Below are positions 7,623-15,600 of a stretch of 16,016 nucleotides of DNA, one piece after another. The notes beneath the pieces were generated by a model that did no database searches, was not told the DNA's origin, and saw only the letters and a program-made list of their open reading frames with translations. The stretch's first letter is position 1. The number at the start of each line of letters is the position of its first letter. The stretch is from Verrucomicrobiota bacterium. Its GTDB lineage: Bacteria; Verrucomicrobiota; Verrucomicrobiia; Chthoniobacterales; UBA10450. The stretch spans positions 1-16,016 of the forward strand of contig QHMQ01000099.1 in NCBI GenBank assembly GCA_003217835.1, read 5' to 3'. The position numbers and the translations under genes are program-made.

Positions 7623-8885
7623 ATGACTATCTACGACGATGACGTGTTTCGAATGGCCTGTGCTCAATTCCAGGTCATTGCCGATTATCTGAGCATCGAC
7701 AAGAACCATCGCGATCGTCTCATGTATCCGAAACGTGCCATTGCCGTAACGTTGCCAGTGCACATGGATGATGGCAGCACAAAAACTTTTCAGGGTTATC
7801 GCGTGCAGCATCACTTGACGCTTGGCCCGACCAAGGGCGGGACGCGCTTCGCCCCGTCATTGTCGATGGGTGAGACGGCCGCGCTGGCCATGTGGATGAG
7901 CTGGAAATGCGCGCTCGCCAATCTACCCTACGGCGGGGCGAAAGGCGGTGTTGCAGTGGAACCAGCCAAATTATCGCGCACCGAACTCGAGGCCATCTCG
8001 CGGCGTTACATGCAGGAAATGATTCCGTTCGTCGGCCCGCACACTGACATCATGGGCCCAGACATGGGAACGAACGAACAGATTATGGCGTGGTTCATGG
8101 ATACGTACTCTGTTTATCAAGGTTATGCCGTAAGTGAAATTGTCACCGGCAAACCGGTTTCTATTGGCGGGACGGAAGGCCGGCGCGAAGCCACCGGTCG
8201 CGGTGTGGTTTACTTGATTGAGCGCGCCATGAACATGTTGAAAATGGATCCGGCAAAGTCCACCGCGATTGTGCAAGGCTTCGGCAATGTTGGTTCGGTC
8301 GCGGCTTTGTCTCTCGCACTGCAAAGCGGCGTTAAAATCGTCGGCATCAGCGATGCGCATGTCGCGCTTTACAACCCAAAAGGAATCGATATCCAGGCGG
8401 CGGAGCAACATGTCCTAAAAAAAGGACACCTGCGGGCCTTTACCGGTGGCGATCATGTCGATCCAAAAGAACTACTCACCATGAAATGCGATGTGCTTGT
8501 TCCAGCGGCAGTGGACCGTGTCATTACGGGAAAAAATGCTGGGAAATTACAGTGCCGCATTCTTGCTGAAGCCGCGAATGGTCCGACGACACCGGAAGCG
8601 GATCTGATTCTGGAGAAGCGCTGGGATGAGATCTTTGTTATCCCGGACATTCTATGCAATGCCGGCGGAGTGATCGTTTCCTATTTTGAATGGGTGCAAG
8701 GTCTGCAGAGCTTCCGTTGGAGCGAAACGGATGTGACCGACAAACTCTTCCGCATCCTTGAACATTCTTTTATCAAGGTGATCAAACGCGCGAAAGAACA
8801 TAAGATTTCTCATCGCACTGCAGCCATGGCAATCGGTGTCGAGCGCGTCCTTAAAGCCAAGATGATGCGCGGCTTGTTTCCATGA
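7623..8885 (+). CDS. gdhA: Glutamate dehydrogenase (Glu/Leu/Phe/Val dehydrogenase family)
   Basis: It catalyses reversible oxidative deamination of glutamate to 2-oxoglutarate and ammonia, linking nitrogen and carbon metabolism in the cytoplasm. The 420-residue product has GYRVQHHLTLGPTKGGTRF (58-76), WKCALANLPYGGAKGGV (94-110, catalytic Lys107), GPDMGTNEQ (145-153, catalytic Asp147), GGTEGRREATGRGV and the dinucleotide-binding QGFGNVGSVAA (218-228). NAA-type residues in ILAEAANGPTTPEAD and CNAGGVIVSYFEW complete the pattern. ATG 7623 is chosen because it gives the family's normal length; an in-frame TTG at 7560 would add 21 unlike residues. No clear Shine-Dalgarno precedes it. The next gene begins 6 nt after the stop, so the two are likely co-transcribed. 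Cofactor choice (NAD or NADP) cannot be settled by eye. The related leucine and phenylalanine dehydrogenases are shorter. Confidence 0.93.
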   Translation: MTIYDDDVFRMACAQFQVIADYLSIDKNHRDRLMYPKRAIAVTLPVHMDDGSTKTFQGYRVQHHLTLGPTKGGTRFAPSLSMGETAALAMWMSWKCALANLPYGGAKGGVAVEPAKLSRTELEAISRRYMQEMIPFVGPHTDIMGPDMGTNEQIMAWFMDTYSVYQGYAVSEIVTGKPVSIGGTEGRREATGRGVVYLIERAMNMLKMDPAKSTAIVQGFGNVGSVAALSLALQSGVKIVGISDAHVALYNPKGIDIQAAEQHVLKKGHLRAFTGGDHVDPKELLTMKCDVLVPAAVDRVITGKNAGKLQCRILAEAANGPTTPEADLILEKRWDEIFVIPDILCNAGGVIVSYFEWVQGLQSFRWSETDVTDKLFRILEHSFIKVIKRAKEHKISHRTAAMAIGVERVLKAKMMRGLFP

Positions 8886-8891
8886 GCCGCG

Positions 8892-9836
8892 ATGAAGTTT
8901 TCCCATTGCGAAGAGCAGCGAGACGATCGACACCTCGACATTTTGATCGATGAAGAGAATGGTCTCCGAATCATCGTCTCGCGGCTGGGGGCGGAATTAA
9001 TCAGTCTTGCGAGAATCAATGAAGCCGGTGAATGGACTGGCTTTCTTTATAGAGATAACGAGGTGTCAGCGCCGACTCGGGGATGGGCAAATCACGCCAC
9101 CGTGATGGGTTATTATCTGCATCGACTCAAAAACGGACGCAGTTTGTACCGCGGTCGCGAGATCAAGGGCGGAACACATGGCTTTCTACGCTCTAAGATC
9201 TGGCATTTTGTCGAATCTACGATGGATGAGAGCGCATCGCTAAAATATCGAATCACGCCGCAGAATTTTTCGCAGGCTGAATACCCGCTGAAAGTTAGCC
9301 TGGATTTAACCTATCAGATCGACATCGACAAAGTGAGCGTTCTCTTCGAGTTTCGAAATGAGGAGCCTGATTTGACCGCCCATGTCGCATTTGGGTTGCA
9401 TCCAGGATTCGCTGCGACTTCGTTCGAAAGCTTTCGTTTGCAAATGCCTCCTGGTTGTTACCGCCGGCATTTTTCGCCAGACAACTATCTCTCAGGCGAA
9501 ACCCGAGATATTGATTTTTCTGGCGGGGAAATGCCGTTTCCCAGAAATGAATTGCCAGGATCCTGCATCCTGGAGCTTGTCGATGTGCCGATGCGCGAAT
9601 TTTGCTACGTCGATCCGCCCAGCGGACGCTGGGTCACTGTCGATCTAACCGGCGTGTCGTACCTGACATTGTGGTCCGATGGCGGACCGTTTCTTTGCAT
9701 GGAACCGTGTTGGGGACTGACCGATCATCACGAACAACGCGCTTTTGAAGATAAGGAAGGCATCCAAACAATTTCGCCCGGCGGCAAATTGCGCACCTCT
9801 TTCAGCATGACTCCGCAACTTGCCTCCTGCGATTAA
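8892..9836 (+). CDS. Aldose 1-epimerase-like (galactose mutarotase / LacX-type) protein
   Basis: Family members interconvert alpha and beta anomers of aldoses or sugar phosphates. The 314-residue product holds the catalytic pattern of the mutarotase superfamily: HGFLRSKIW (His96), AFGLHPGFA (His170) and FLCMEPCWGLTDHH (Glu271, the likely base). The GLHPGF and MEPCWG forms are nearer to LacX-like proteins than to classical GalM. The N-terminal 15 residues (MKFSHCEEQRDDRHL) are unlike the family, so the true start could be a little downstream, although no better start is obvious. It begins 6 nt after glutamate dehydrogenase; the pairing has no evident metabolic logic. It is followed by the hairpin at 9873-9917. 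Substrate is unknown. Confidence 0.85.
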   Translation: MKFSHCEEQRDDRHLDILIDEENGLRIIVSRLGAELISLARINEAGEWTGFLYRDNEVSAPTRGWANHATVMGYYLHRLKNGRSLYRGREIKGGTHGFLRSKIWHFVESTMDESASLKYRITPQNFSQAEYPLKVSLDLTYQIDIDKVSVLFEFRNEEPDLTAHVAFGLHPGFAATSFESFRLQMPPGCYRRHFSPDNYLSGETRDIDFSGGEMPFPRNELPGSCILELVDVPMREFCYVDPPSGRWVTVDLTGVSYLTLWSDGGPFLCMEPCWGLTDHHEQRAFEDKEGIQTISPGGKLRTSFSMTPQLASCD

Positions 9837-9872
9837 GCAGTTATCCGTTGGCTCCTCATCGCATGTGTACAT

Positions 9873-9917
9873 AAAAAGACCGCACAGCGGGATCGAACCA
9901 CAGTGCGGCTTCTTTTT
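9873..9917. terminator. Bidirectional hairpin terminator between galM-like gene and the minus-strand cassette
   Basis: AAAAAGA plus CCGCAC (9873-9885) pairs with GTGCGG, a 2-nt bulge, and TCTTTTT (9903-9917). Each strand therefore ends in a T-rich tract after the GC stem. It lies 36 nt after the aldose-epimerase-like stop and 12 nt after the stop of the last small ORF of the minus-strand cassette, so it can end both transcripts. The 17-nt loop contains GATCGAA; on the minus strand this reads as a tRNA-like T-loop (see findings). Confidence 0.78.
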
Positions 9918-9929
9918 CCTTAGTAGCCC

Positions 9930-10046
9930 TTAATGGCCGCCGTGGAACCCATGGAATCCCCCGCCCTTAGCGTCTTTTTTGGGCTTGAGGTCACGGACTT
10001 TTACTTTTACTTTTGCGTCTTTTTTGCTTTCTTTTTTCTGTGCCAT
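9930..10046 (-). CDS. Candidate exported-peptide precursor B (double-glycine leader, His/Gly-rich core)
   Basis: This is a 38-residue, strongly basic ORF. It begins MAQKKESKKDAK and runs into VKVRDLKPKKDAKGG, then GFHGFHGGH at the C-terminus. The element D-L-x-P-K-x4-G-G (residues 19-29) matches, at identical spacing, the one in the neighbouring small ORF. A Gly-Gly leader end is what C39 peptidase domains cut, and the exporter encoded upstream on the same strand has an intact C39 domain. The predicted core after Gly29 is nine residues with three His, four Gly and two Phe. ATG 10046 lies 4 nt after the stop of precursor A, and a weak AG-rich Shine-Dalgarno (GAAGAA, 10059-10054) sits inside the end of that gene, implying coupled translation. 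The frame is open further upstream, but that would overlap precursor A entirely. Precursor identity is inference from motif and context; a small basic protein of other function is possible. Confidence 0.68.
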   Translation of the reverse strand: MAQKKESKKDAKVKVKVRDLKPKKDAKGGGFHGFHGGH

Positions 10047-10050
10047 ATTA

Positions 10051-10239
10051 TTATTCTTCTTTCTTGTTTTGGTTTGTTTCTTGTGTGTCAGTGACACCGA
10101 ATAACACTTGATGGCCGCCAACGACATTCTCCTTTGGGATCAGGTCATCCAGGCGGATCAATTTGTCCTTTTTGCGCTTTTGCCTTCGACTACCTGATTC
10201 TCCGGCTGGCGCATCTTCTTTGTTCTTCGGTGCACTCAC
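10051..10239 (-). CDS. Candidate exported-peptide precursor A (double-glycine leader)
   Basis: This is a 62-residue ORF with a Lys/Arg-rich N-terminal half, then LIRLDDLIPKENVVGG (residues 27-42) and a 20-residue hydrophilic tail beginning HQVLFGVTDT and ending NQNKKEE. The D-L-x-P-K-x4-G-G element (32-42) is shared with the downstream small ORF. Cleavage after Gly42 by the C39 domain of the linked exporter would release the tail. The core has no Cys, two Thr and no Ser, so it is not an obvious lanthipeptide substrate. The GTG start at 10239 is supported by AGAGG at 10249-10245 with 5 nt spacing, and an in-frame TAA just upstream excludes a longer form. It lies 198 nt downstream of the sigma-54 activator gene. 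The substrate role is inferred from the shared motif and the neighbours; I do not recognise a named family. Confidence 0.66.
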   Translation of the reverse strand: MSAPKNKEDAPAGESGSRRQKRKKDKLIRLDDLIPKENVVGGHQVLFGVTDTQETNQNKKEE

Positions 10240-10244
10240 TTTGG

Positions 10245-10249
10245 CCTCT
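10245..10249 (-). promoter_or_regulatory. Ribosome binding site deciding the GTG start of precursor A
   Basis: The minus strand reads AGAGG, five bases, then GTG. Together with the in-frame TAA upstream, this fixes the N-terminus of the first small ORF and argues that it is truly translated. Confidence 0.55.
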
Positions 10250-10437
10250 TGTTATCAGCATCCATGCCAAGTCTAATGAAACATCCTTCGGATAAGAATG
10301 TTCCCTTCATTTGTCATTAAATGAGAGGCGGTTACGCAACATATCTTTTGCAAGGAAAGAAAATCGGCATTACAGCCGGATAGAATATCCGGGTTCATTC
10401 TAAGGCCGCATCGGCTATTTTCTGCACCAATGATGCT

Positions 10438-11442
10438 TTACTTTTGTGCCACCTTTCGAAGGTGGCGTGCCAGCGTCGCGCGAGAAATATCGAGCAACTT
10501 CGCCGCGCGTCGCTGATTGCGACTTGCTTGCTCATAAACAAACCGGACGTGCCTTTTTACCGCATTCGCCAGCGAAAGATCGATGCCAGCCTCATGCTGC
10601 TCGTTGTTACCTGAGGGTGTGACGGCGAGTTGTTCGTTCGGGTGCCGATCTCGACCTACCTCTAGGTCGGGAGGAAAAATGACATGCTCGGGAAGAATAA
10701 CCGAGCCAGTGCAAAACAGCGTCATCGCGCGCACCGTGTGACTTAACTCACGAAGGTTTCCGCGCCACGCATGATGAAGCAATTTCTGCATGGCTTCGGG
10801 ATGAATTGCGGTAATGTTTTTCCCCTCCTTTAGGCCAGCCGCTTTCAATTCTGCCGCAATCAATACCGGCAGCTCCTCCAGCCGTTCCCGAAGCGGAGGG
10901 ATGAGGAGGGTAAGGCCGTTTAATCGCTGGTAAAGATCCTCGCGAAATTTGCCCAGTCGCACTCGTTCGCGCAGCGAACAGTTTGACGCGCAGATGATTC
11001 GGGCGTTAGAGGTGAGCATTCGTTCGGAGCCGAGGCGTTCAAATTCGCCGTACTCGAGCACGCGCAAGATTTTTACCTGGGCAAGCGGACTCATTTCCGA
11101 GATTTCGTCGAGAAACAGCGTGCCGTTATTGGCCAATTCGAATTTTCCTTTGATGCCTTGTTGCGCGCCGGTGAAAGCGCCACGCTCGTGACCAAACAGC
11201 TGGCTTTCGAGCAACGTGTCGCTGATCGCCGACGCGTTAAACGCAATGAAGGGTCGTTCTGCACGTGCTGAGGAGTTGTGAATCGCGTGAGCGAGCAGGG
11301 TTTTGCCTGTGCCTGTCTCGCCGAGAAGCACGATCGGTACCTCCGACTTCGCGGCCAGCGCTGCCAACTGCAAACAACGCGCCATGGCAGCATTGCTTGT
11401 CGTCAGATCTTCGATTCTCAATCTGGAGAGCGGCTCTTGCAT
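10438..11442 (-). CDS. Sigma-54-dependent transcriptional activator, PspF-like, no receiver domain
   Basis: This is a bacterial enhancer-binding AAA+ protein of 334 residues that would use ATP to open RpoN-bound promoters. Domains: a short N-terminus of about 15 residues with no receiver, GAF or PAS domain; an AAA+ core with Walker A GETGTGKT (41-48), the sigma-54-contacting GAFTGA loop (88-93, intact), Walker B GTLFLDE (107-113) and REDLYQRLNGLTLLIPPLRER; then a linker and a C-terminal Fis-type helix-turn-helix (about 297-334, NQRRAAKLLDISRATLARHL). With no sensory domain of its own, activity must be set by expression or a partner protein, as for PspF (family analogy). It starts 15 nt after the HlyD gene, and the gap holds AGGA at proper spacing, so it is in the same operon as the exporter. 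It is a natural candidate regulator of the cassette. The start ATG 11442 is well supported. Confidence 0.92.
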   Translation of the reverse strand: MQEPLSRLRIEDLTTSNAAMARCLQLAALAAKSEVPIVLLGETGTGKTLLAHAIHNSSARAERPFIAFNASAISDTLLESQLFGHERGAFTGAQQGIKGKFELANNGTLFLDEISEMSPLAQVKILRVLEYGEFERLGSERMLTSNARIICASNCSLRERVRLGKFREDLYQRLNGLTLLIPPLRERLEELPVLIAAELKAAGLKEGKNITAIHPEAMQKLLHHAWRGNLRELSHTVRAMTLFCTGSVILPEHVIFPPDLEVGRDRHPNEQLAVTPSGNNEQHEAGIDLSLANAVKRHVRFVYEQASRNQRRAAKLLDISRATLARHLRKVAQK

Positions 11443-11457
11443 CGTAATCCTGAGGAA

Positions 11458-12645
11458 TTATTGCCTCATGCTTTCACGCAACTGCCGAATTGGCTCGAAC
11501 GCGTATTCAATCAGCGTGCGTCCGCCGACGATGATGTGCGCGTCTCCCCTCATCCCGACGCGCAAAGGCAAACTCTGTCCTGGCCGTGAAGATATCACAT
11601 CGCGATCAAGCGAACCTAGCGCGACGAAATGCGAGCCATCGCCGGAACCAACTGCAGACGGGCTGATCCAGTCGAGTTTTCCGGTCACCGCGCCGTAACG
11701 TTGGTAAGGAAACGCTTCGAAGAAATACCGCACGCGCAGCGCGATGGCGAGTTTCGGAAGGCCAGCTTCGTTCAAGGTCATCCGGGCTCGCGGTTTCGCA
11801 TCCTTCCGTGCGAGCTGGCAAAGTACTTGTCCCTGCTGCACAAAACTGCCTACGGTGCGTTGATCCATTGAAGTGATCACGCCTTCGTAGGGACTCCGAA
11901 CTGTCAGCAAGTTCTGCTGGGTGTTTTCCAGGTCTATTTTCAGAGCGCCGATCCGCATTTTTAATTTCTCGATTTCCGATCGTTGCTCGCCCTGTTGACG
12001 CGCGTGCTCTGTCTCTATTCGCTCACGGTCGAGATTCGTCTGCTGCACAGTTCTTTGAGCCACACTCAAATCTTTTTCGGAGCCGGCTAAATCGAGTTTC
12101 AACTTTACAAGGTCGATTTCCGATTCACCGCCCAGCTTGGCTAATTTCTCCATGCGCGTGACCAGGTCGCGGCTCGTAGCCGCATGATTTTCGCGGAATT
12201 TCACTTCGCTTTTTGCCTGCTCGATTTCGGCCTTTTTTATCTCAAGTTGCGACACGTAAGCAGTTTCATATTGAGTAAGGCTTTCTACCTTATTGCGTAA
12301 CTCCTCGGTAAGCGTCCGGAATTGAGTATCCCAGCCACGGATCTCATCAGAGCGCAAAATAAACAGGTCCTCGCCGGCTTTCACAGGTTGACCCTCCCCG
12401 ACCGCGACCCGACTAATTATGGCTTGCCGGGGTGATTGGATTGGATCGGCGCCCGTGGCGGGAATTAGGATGAACGGGCAATGTACAGTCTCCGGTAGTC
12501 GCACAACAATCGCGACGAGCAGCGCTAAAAGAAACCCTCCCATCAATACCCACGCCGCCGAACGGATGATCCAAGGCGGCGGTTCCTGTGGCGACATTTC
12601 GGATTCCACATCAATGGAGCCGCGTTGCGTTAATTGTGAGCTCAT
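11458..12645 (-). CDS. HlyD-family membrane fusion protein of a peptide exporter
   Basis: This is a periplasmic adaptor of a type I-like export system that links the ABC transporter to the cell exterior or an outer-membrane channel. The 395-residue product has a cytoplasmic N-tail of about 27 residues, one membrane helix (about 28-49, AAWVLMGGFLLALLVAIVV), a first lipoyl half (ISRVAVGEGQPVKAGEDLFIL), and a long charged coiled-coil hairpin (about 105-240, rich in K/E/Q heptads). The second lipoyl half is VRSPYEGVITSMDQRTVGSFVQQGQVLCQL, followed by a C-terminal beta-barrel region. It lies 12 nt downstream of the peptidase-ABC gene and 15 nt upstream of the sigma-54 activator. No TolC-like outer-membrane partner is seen in the window. 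The closeness to a C39-containing transporter points to peptide rather than drug export. Confidence 0.92.
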   Translation of the reverse strand: MSSQLTQRGSIDVESEMSPQEPPPWIIRSAAWVLMGGFLLALLVAIVVRLPETVHCPFILIPATGADPIQSPRQAIISRVAVGEGQPVKAGEDLFILRSDEIRGWDTQFRTLTEELRNKVESLTQYETAYVSQLEIKKAEIEQAKSEVKFRENHAATSRDLVTRMEKLAKLGGESEIDLVKLKLDLAGSEKDLSVAQRTVQQTNLDRERIETEHARQQGEQRSEIEKLKMRIGALKIDLENTQQNLLTVRSPYEGVITSMDQRTVGSFVQQGQVLCQLARKDAKPRARMTLNEAGLPKLAIALRVRYFFEAFPYQRYGAVTGKLDWISPSAVGSGDGSHFVALGSLDRDVISSRPGQSLPLRVGMRGDAHIIVGGRTLIEYAFEPIRQLRESMRQ

Positions 12646-12657
12646 TGCGGAATTACT

Positions 12658-15600
12658 TCAGATTCCCAGTTGTTGGCTCGAAAGGTAATAATACAGCCCA
12701 CGCTGCGCCATCAACTCATCGTGCGCACCAATCTCGGCGACACTGCCTTGTTCGAGCACGACGATCGAATGCGCTTCCCGAATCGTGCTGAGTCGATGAG
12801 CGATCACGATGGTTGTGCGACCAGCCATTAGCCGCCCGAGATTATCCTGGATCGCGCGTTCCGATTCTGTATCGAGCGCGCTCGTGGCTTCGTCAAAGAT
12901 CAAGACCGGAGGATTGTTGTAGATTGCCCGCGCGATGGCGATGCGTTGCTTCTGGCCACCGGACAGAGATAGTCCCGATTCGCCGATCTTTGTTTCATAA
13001 CCGAGCGGCAAGCGCATGATGAAATCGTGCGCGGCGGCGCCTTGCGCGGCGGCAAACACGCGATCGAGATCGGGCTCTGGATCGCCAAAGGAAATATTGC
13101 GCGTGATCGTTTCATTAAACATGTGATTTTCCTGAAGAACCGTTCCGATGTTCCGTCGCACATCACGATAATTGAGCGTCTTTAAATCGACATTGTCGAA
13201 AAAGATGGTTCCTTCCGTCGGTTCGAGGAGGCCGGCAATTAATTTGATGAGCGTGGTTTTGCCGCAGCCGCTACGGCCGACGAACGCCACCATGCGCCCT
13301 GGTGCCAGATCGAGCGTAATATTTTTTAAAATGTCGGGTGCTTCGGGTCCGCCGTATTTGAAACTAACTCCCCGCAGCTCGATGCGCCCTTCCAGGCTAT
13401 GCACCGGGATGAGCCGAGAGCGGTCATGGCCTTGCTCCGGCTCCTGTTCGAAAATGTCGTTCAGCCGATTCAAAAGGACGGCGGCATGTTGCATGGTGTC
13501 CCAAACCCCGAGGGCTTTCAAAATGCCGGCGTAGGCCATTGCTGTCAGGGAGCTAAATGCGACAAAACCGCCGACGCTCAAATGTCCGTTAATGACCTGG
13601 GTCGCGCCCACCCACAGGAAGATCGCAGTAGAGAGAAGACCTATGCTCTGCAGGACACTGTCGTACGACATTACAATAAAGTTCGCCTTGAACAATTTTT
13701 GCGAAACGGAGAGAAACTCGTGCAGAATCGCGTCACGAAATGCGGTCTCGGCGGACGCTGCCTTCACTGCCTCGATGCCTTTGATTGCATCGATTTGGTG
13801 CGAACTGTATTTGCCCTGGCTTTCTTCCACGCCCTGAAACAAAGGGCGAAGCACTTTCACCGAAAAAATCATTAGTCCGACATAAAGAGGCGTCGTTGCC
13901 AGGAACGCGAGGGTGAGCAGGGGACTATACATCCCCATCAAAATGACTGCGCCTACGAGAAAGACTACTGCAAGTAAAGCGCCGACTCCTTGCTGGACGG
14001 CAAATTGTCGCACTTCTGTCGCCCCGGCAAGCCGGCGTTGAATGTCGCCCGTCCGACGGCTGGTGAAATAAGTCATCGGCAGCGAGAGAAGCTTTCGGCT
14101 CAAGAAATCAAGCACCGCCGTGTCGAGCCGCATGGCGGCAAAGGCTAGCAAATATTCCTGCGCGATGGTGGAGACTTGCACGAAGATGAGCGCGGCGAGC
14201 ATGCCGAGCAAAATCGTCTTGAGCAGACCGATGTCATTTTCGACAATAACTTTGTCCACGACCATTTGCGTGAACACCGGAAAGAGCAGTTGAAGGAAAC
14301 TGACGGCGACGGCCAACCCCAGAGCTTGCAGCAAGATGACCTTAAAGCGTGCGAGGAATGGAAGAATCCACGCCAACGTTGGCTTGCTTTCCGGGGCCTG
14401 TTCGAACGCTATCGTGTAATCGAATAACGCGGCATAGCCGGTCCATTTCGCTTCAAATTCGCGACGCGGGATTTTCCGCAGCCCCAGCCCCGGATCGGCC
14501 ACACGCGCAAACTGCTCATTGACATCGTAGAGAACGATCCAATGATTGCCTTCCCAATGGACGATGGCTGGCAACGGCATCATTGGAAGGTTGCGCAGTG
14601 AGACTTTTAGTGCGCGCGCCGCCAGCCCAAGCTCGGTTGCGGCGCGAGAAAGCGCCTTCAGGCTGGTACCATCGGTTGCGGTGTGGCACAGCTGTCGAAT
14701 GCGCGCCAAGCTTACCTTCCGGCCGAAATGCCGGCAGATCATCCCGAGACTTGCCGCGCCACAATCCATTTCGTCGATTTGCATCAGGTGGTCGATTTTG
14801 CGGATGCGCTTGCCGCGTTTGCGGAACAAGCCCTGCTCGTCGGCGAACGGATCTTCTTTTTCTTCGGCTTCGGCGTCCGGCCGTTCACCGTCCAGTTCCA
14901 CTTTGTCCTGCACCTTTGTCTCCGCAGGAAGCAGTTCCGTTGTGAAATCAAGCGGAATACGCGCTTCTGTTTTTGCCTGGTATAATGCAAGCCGCTCGCT
15001 AAGAAGCTTGTCGAACTCGGGGAAGCGGCGGCGCAAGTCGCGCACCGATTTCGCGTCGAGTGCGAGCAACTGGCAATCTGTGAATGCTTCTACGGACGCT
15101 GCGCGCGCCGAGCCGTTCAAGATTGAGAGTTCGCCAAAAAAATCGCCTTCGCGATAAAACGCGAGATTTTGATCGCGGCCATTGACTCCGGTAAAGGCTC
15201 GCGCCCGCCCTTTCTCGATTACGTAGAGCGGTCCAGCGTCGTCACCTTCGCGAATAATAAGAGTGCCTTTCGCGAATCCGGCGGGTTTTAATTTGTCGAT
15301 CACGCTACGCAAAGCAGGTGCCGGGAGCCGCCCGAAGTTACTAAACTGATAAAGGAAGCTTTGTAGCGCCCGGTTGCGGCCGGTCGTCTCGACGTAGCCC
15401 TTCAGCTCGGGCACTCGGCGAACGAGTTCGAGAAAATCGGTGCGATCGATCCGCAGAACATCCACCGCTGTGCTACAACGGACTGTTGCGCTCCGCGTTC
15501 CACCTTCCGACAAGGCGGCTTCTCCAAAAGAGTCGCCTGGTTTTAGCACGCCCAGCGGAATCTCCTCGCCGTCTGACTTGATTTTCAGCGCACGTGCCCG

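Noticed and set aside
8397..8430. Hairpin-like TGTCCT-AAAAAA-AGGACA inside glutamate dehydrogenase
   Set aside because: It lies within conserved coding sequence and has no T-tract after it, so a terminator role is unlikely.
10273..10398. A 41-codon minus-strand ORF (ATG at 10398) between the sigma-54 activator and precursor A
   Set aside because: No Shine-Dalgarno, no leader motif or Gly-Gly, and an unremarkable composition with several Cys. It is more likely to be untranslated leader of the precursor genes.
10380..10440. Possible -24/-12 promoter near GG-CTATTTTCT-GC (plus) or GG-TGCAGAAAATA-GC (minus)
   Set aside because: Spacing is 9 and 11 instead of the required 10, and the surrounding bases do not fit the consensus.
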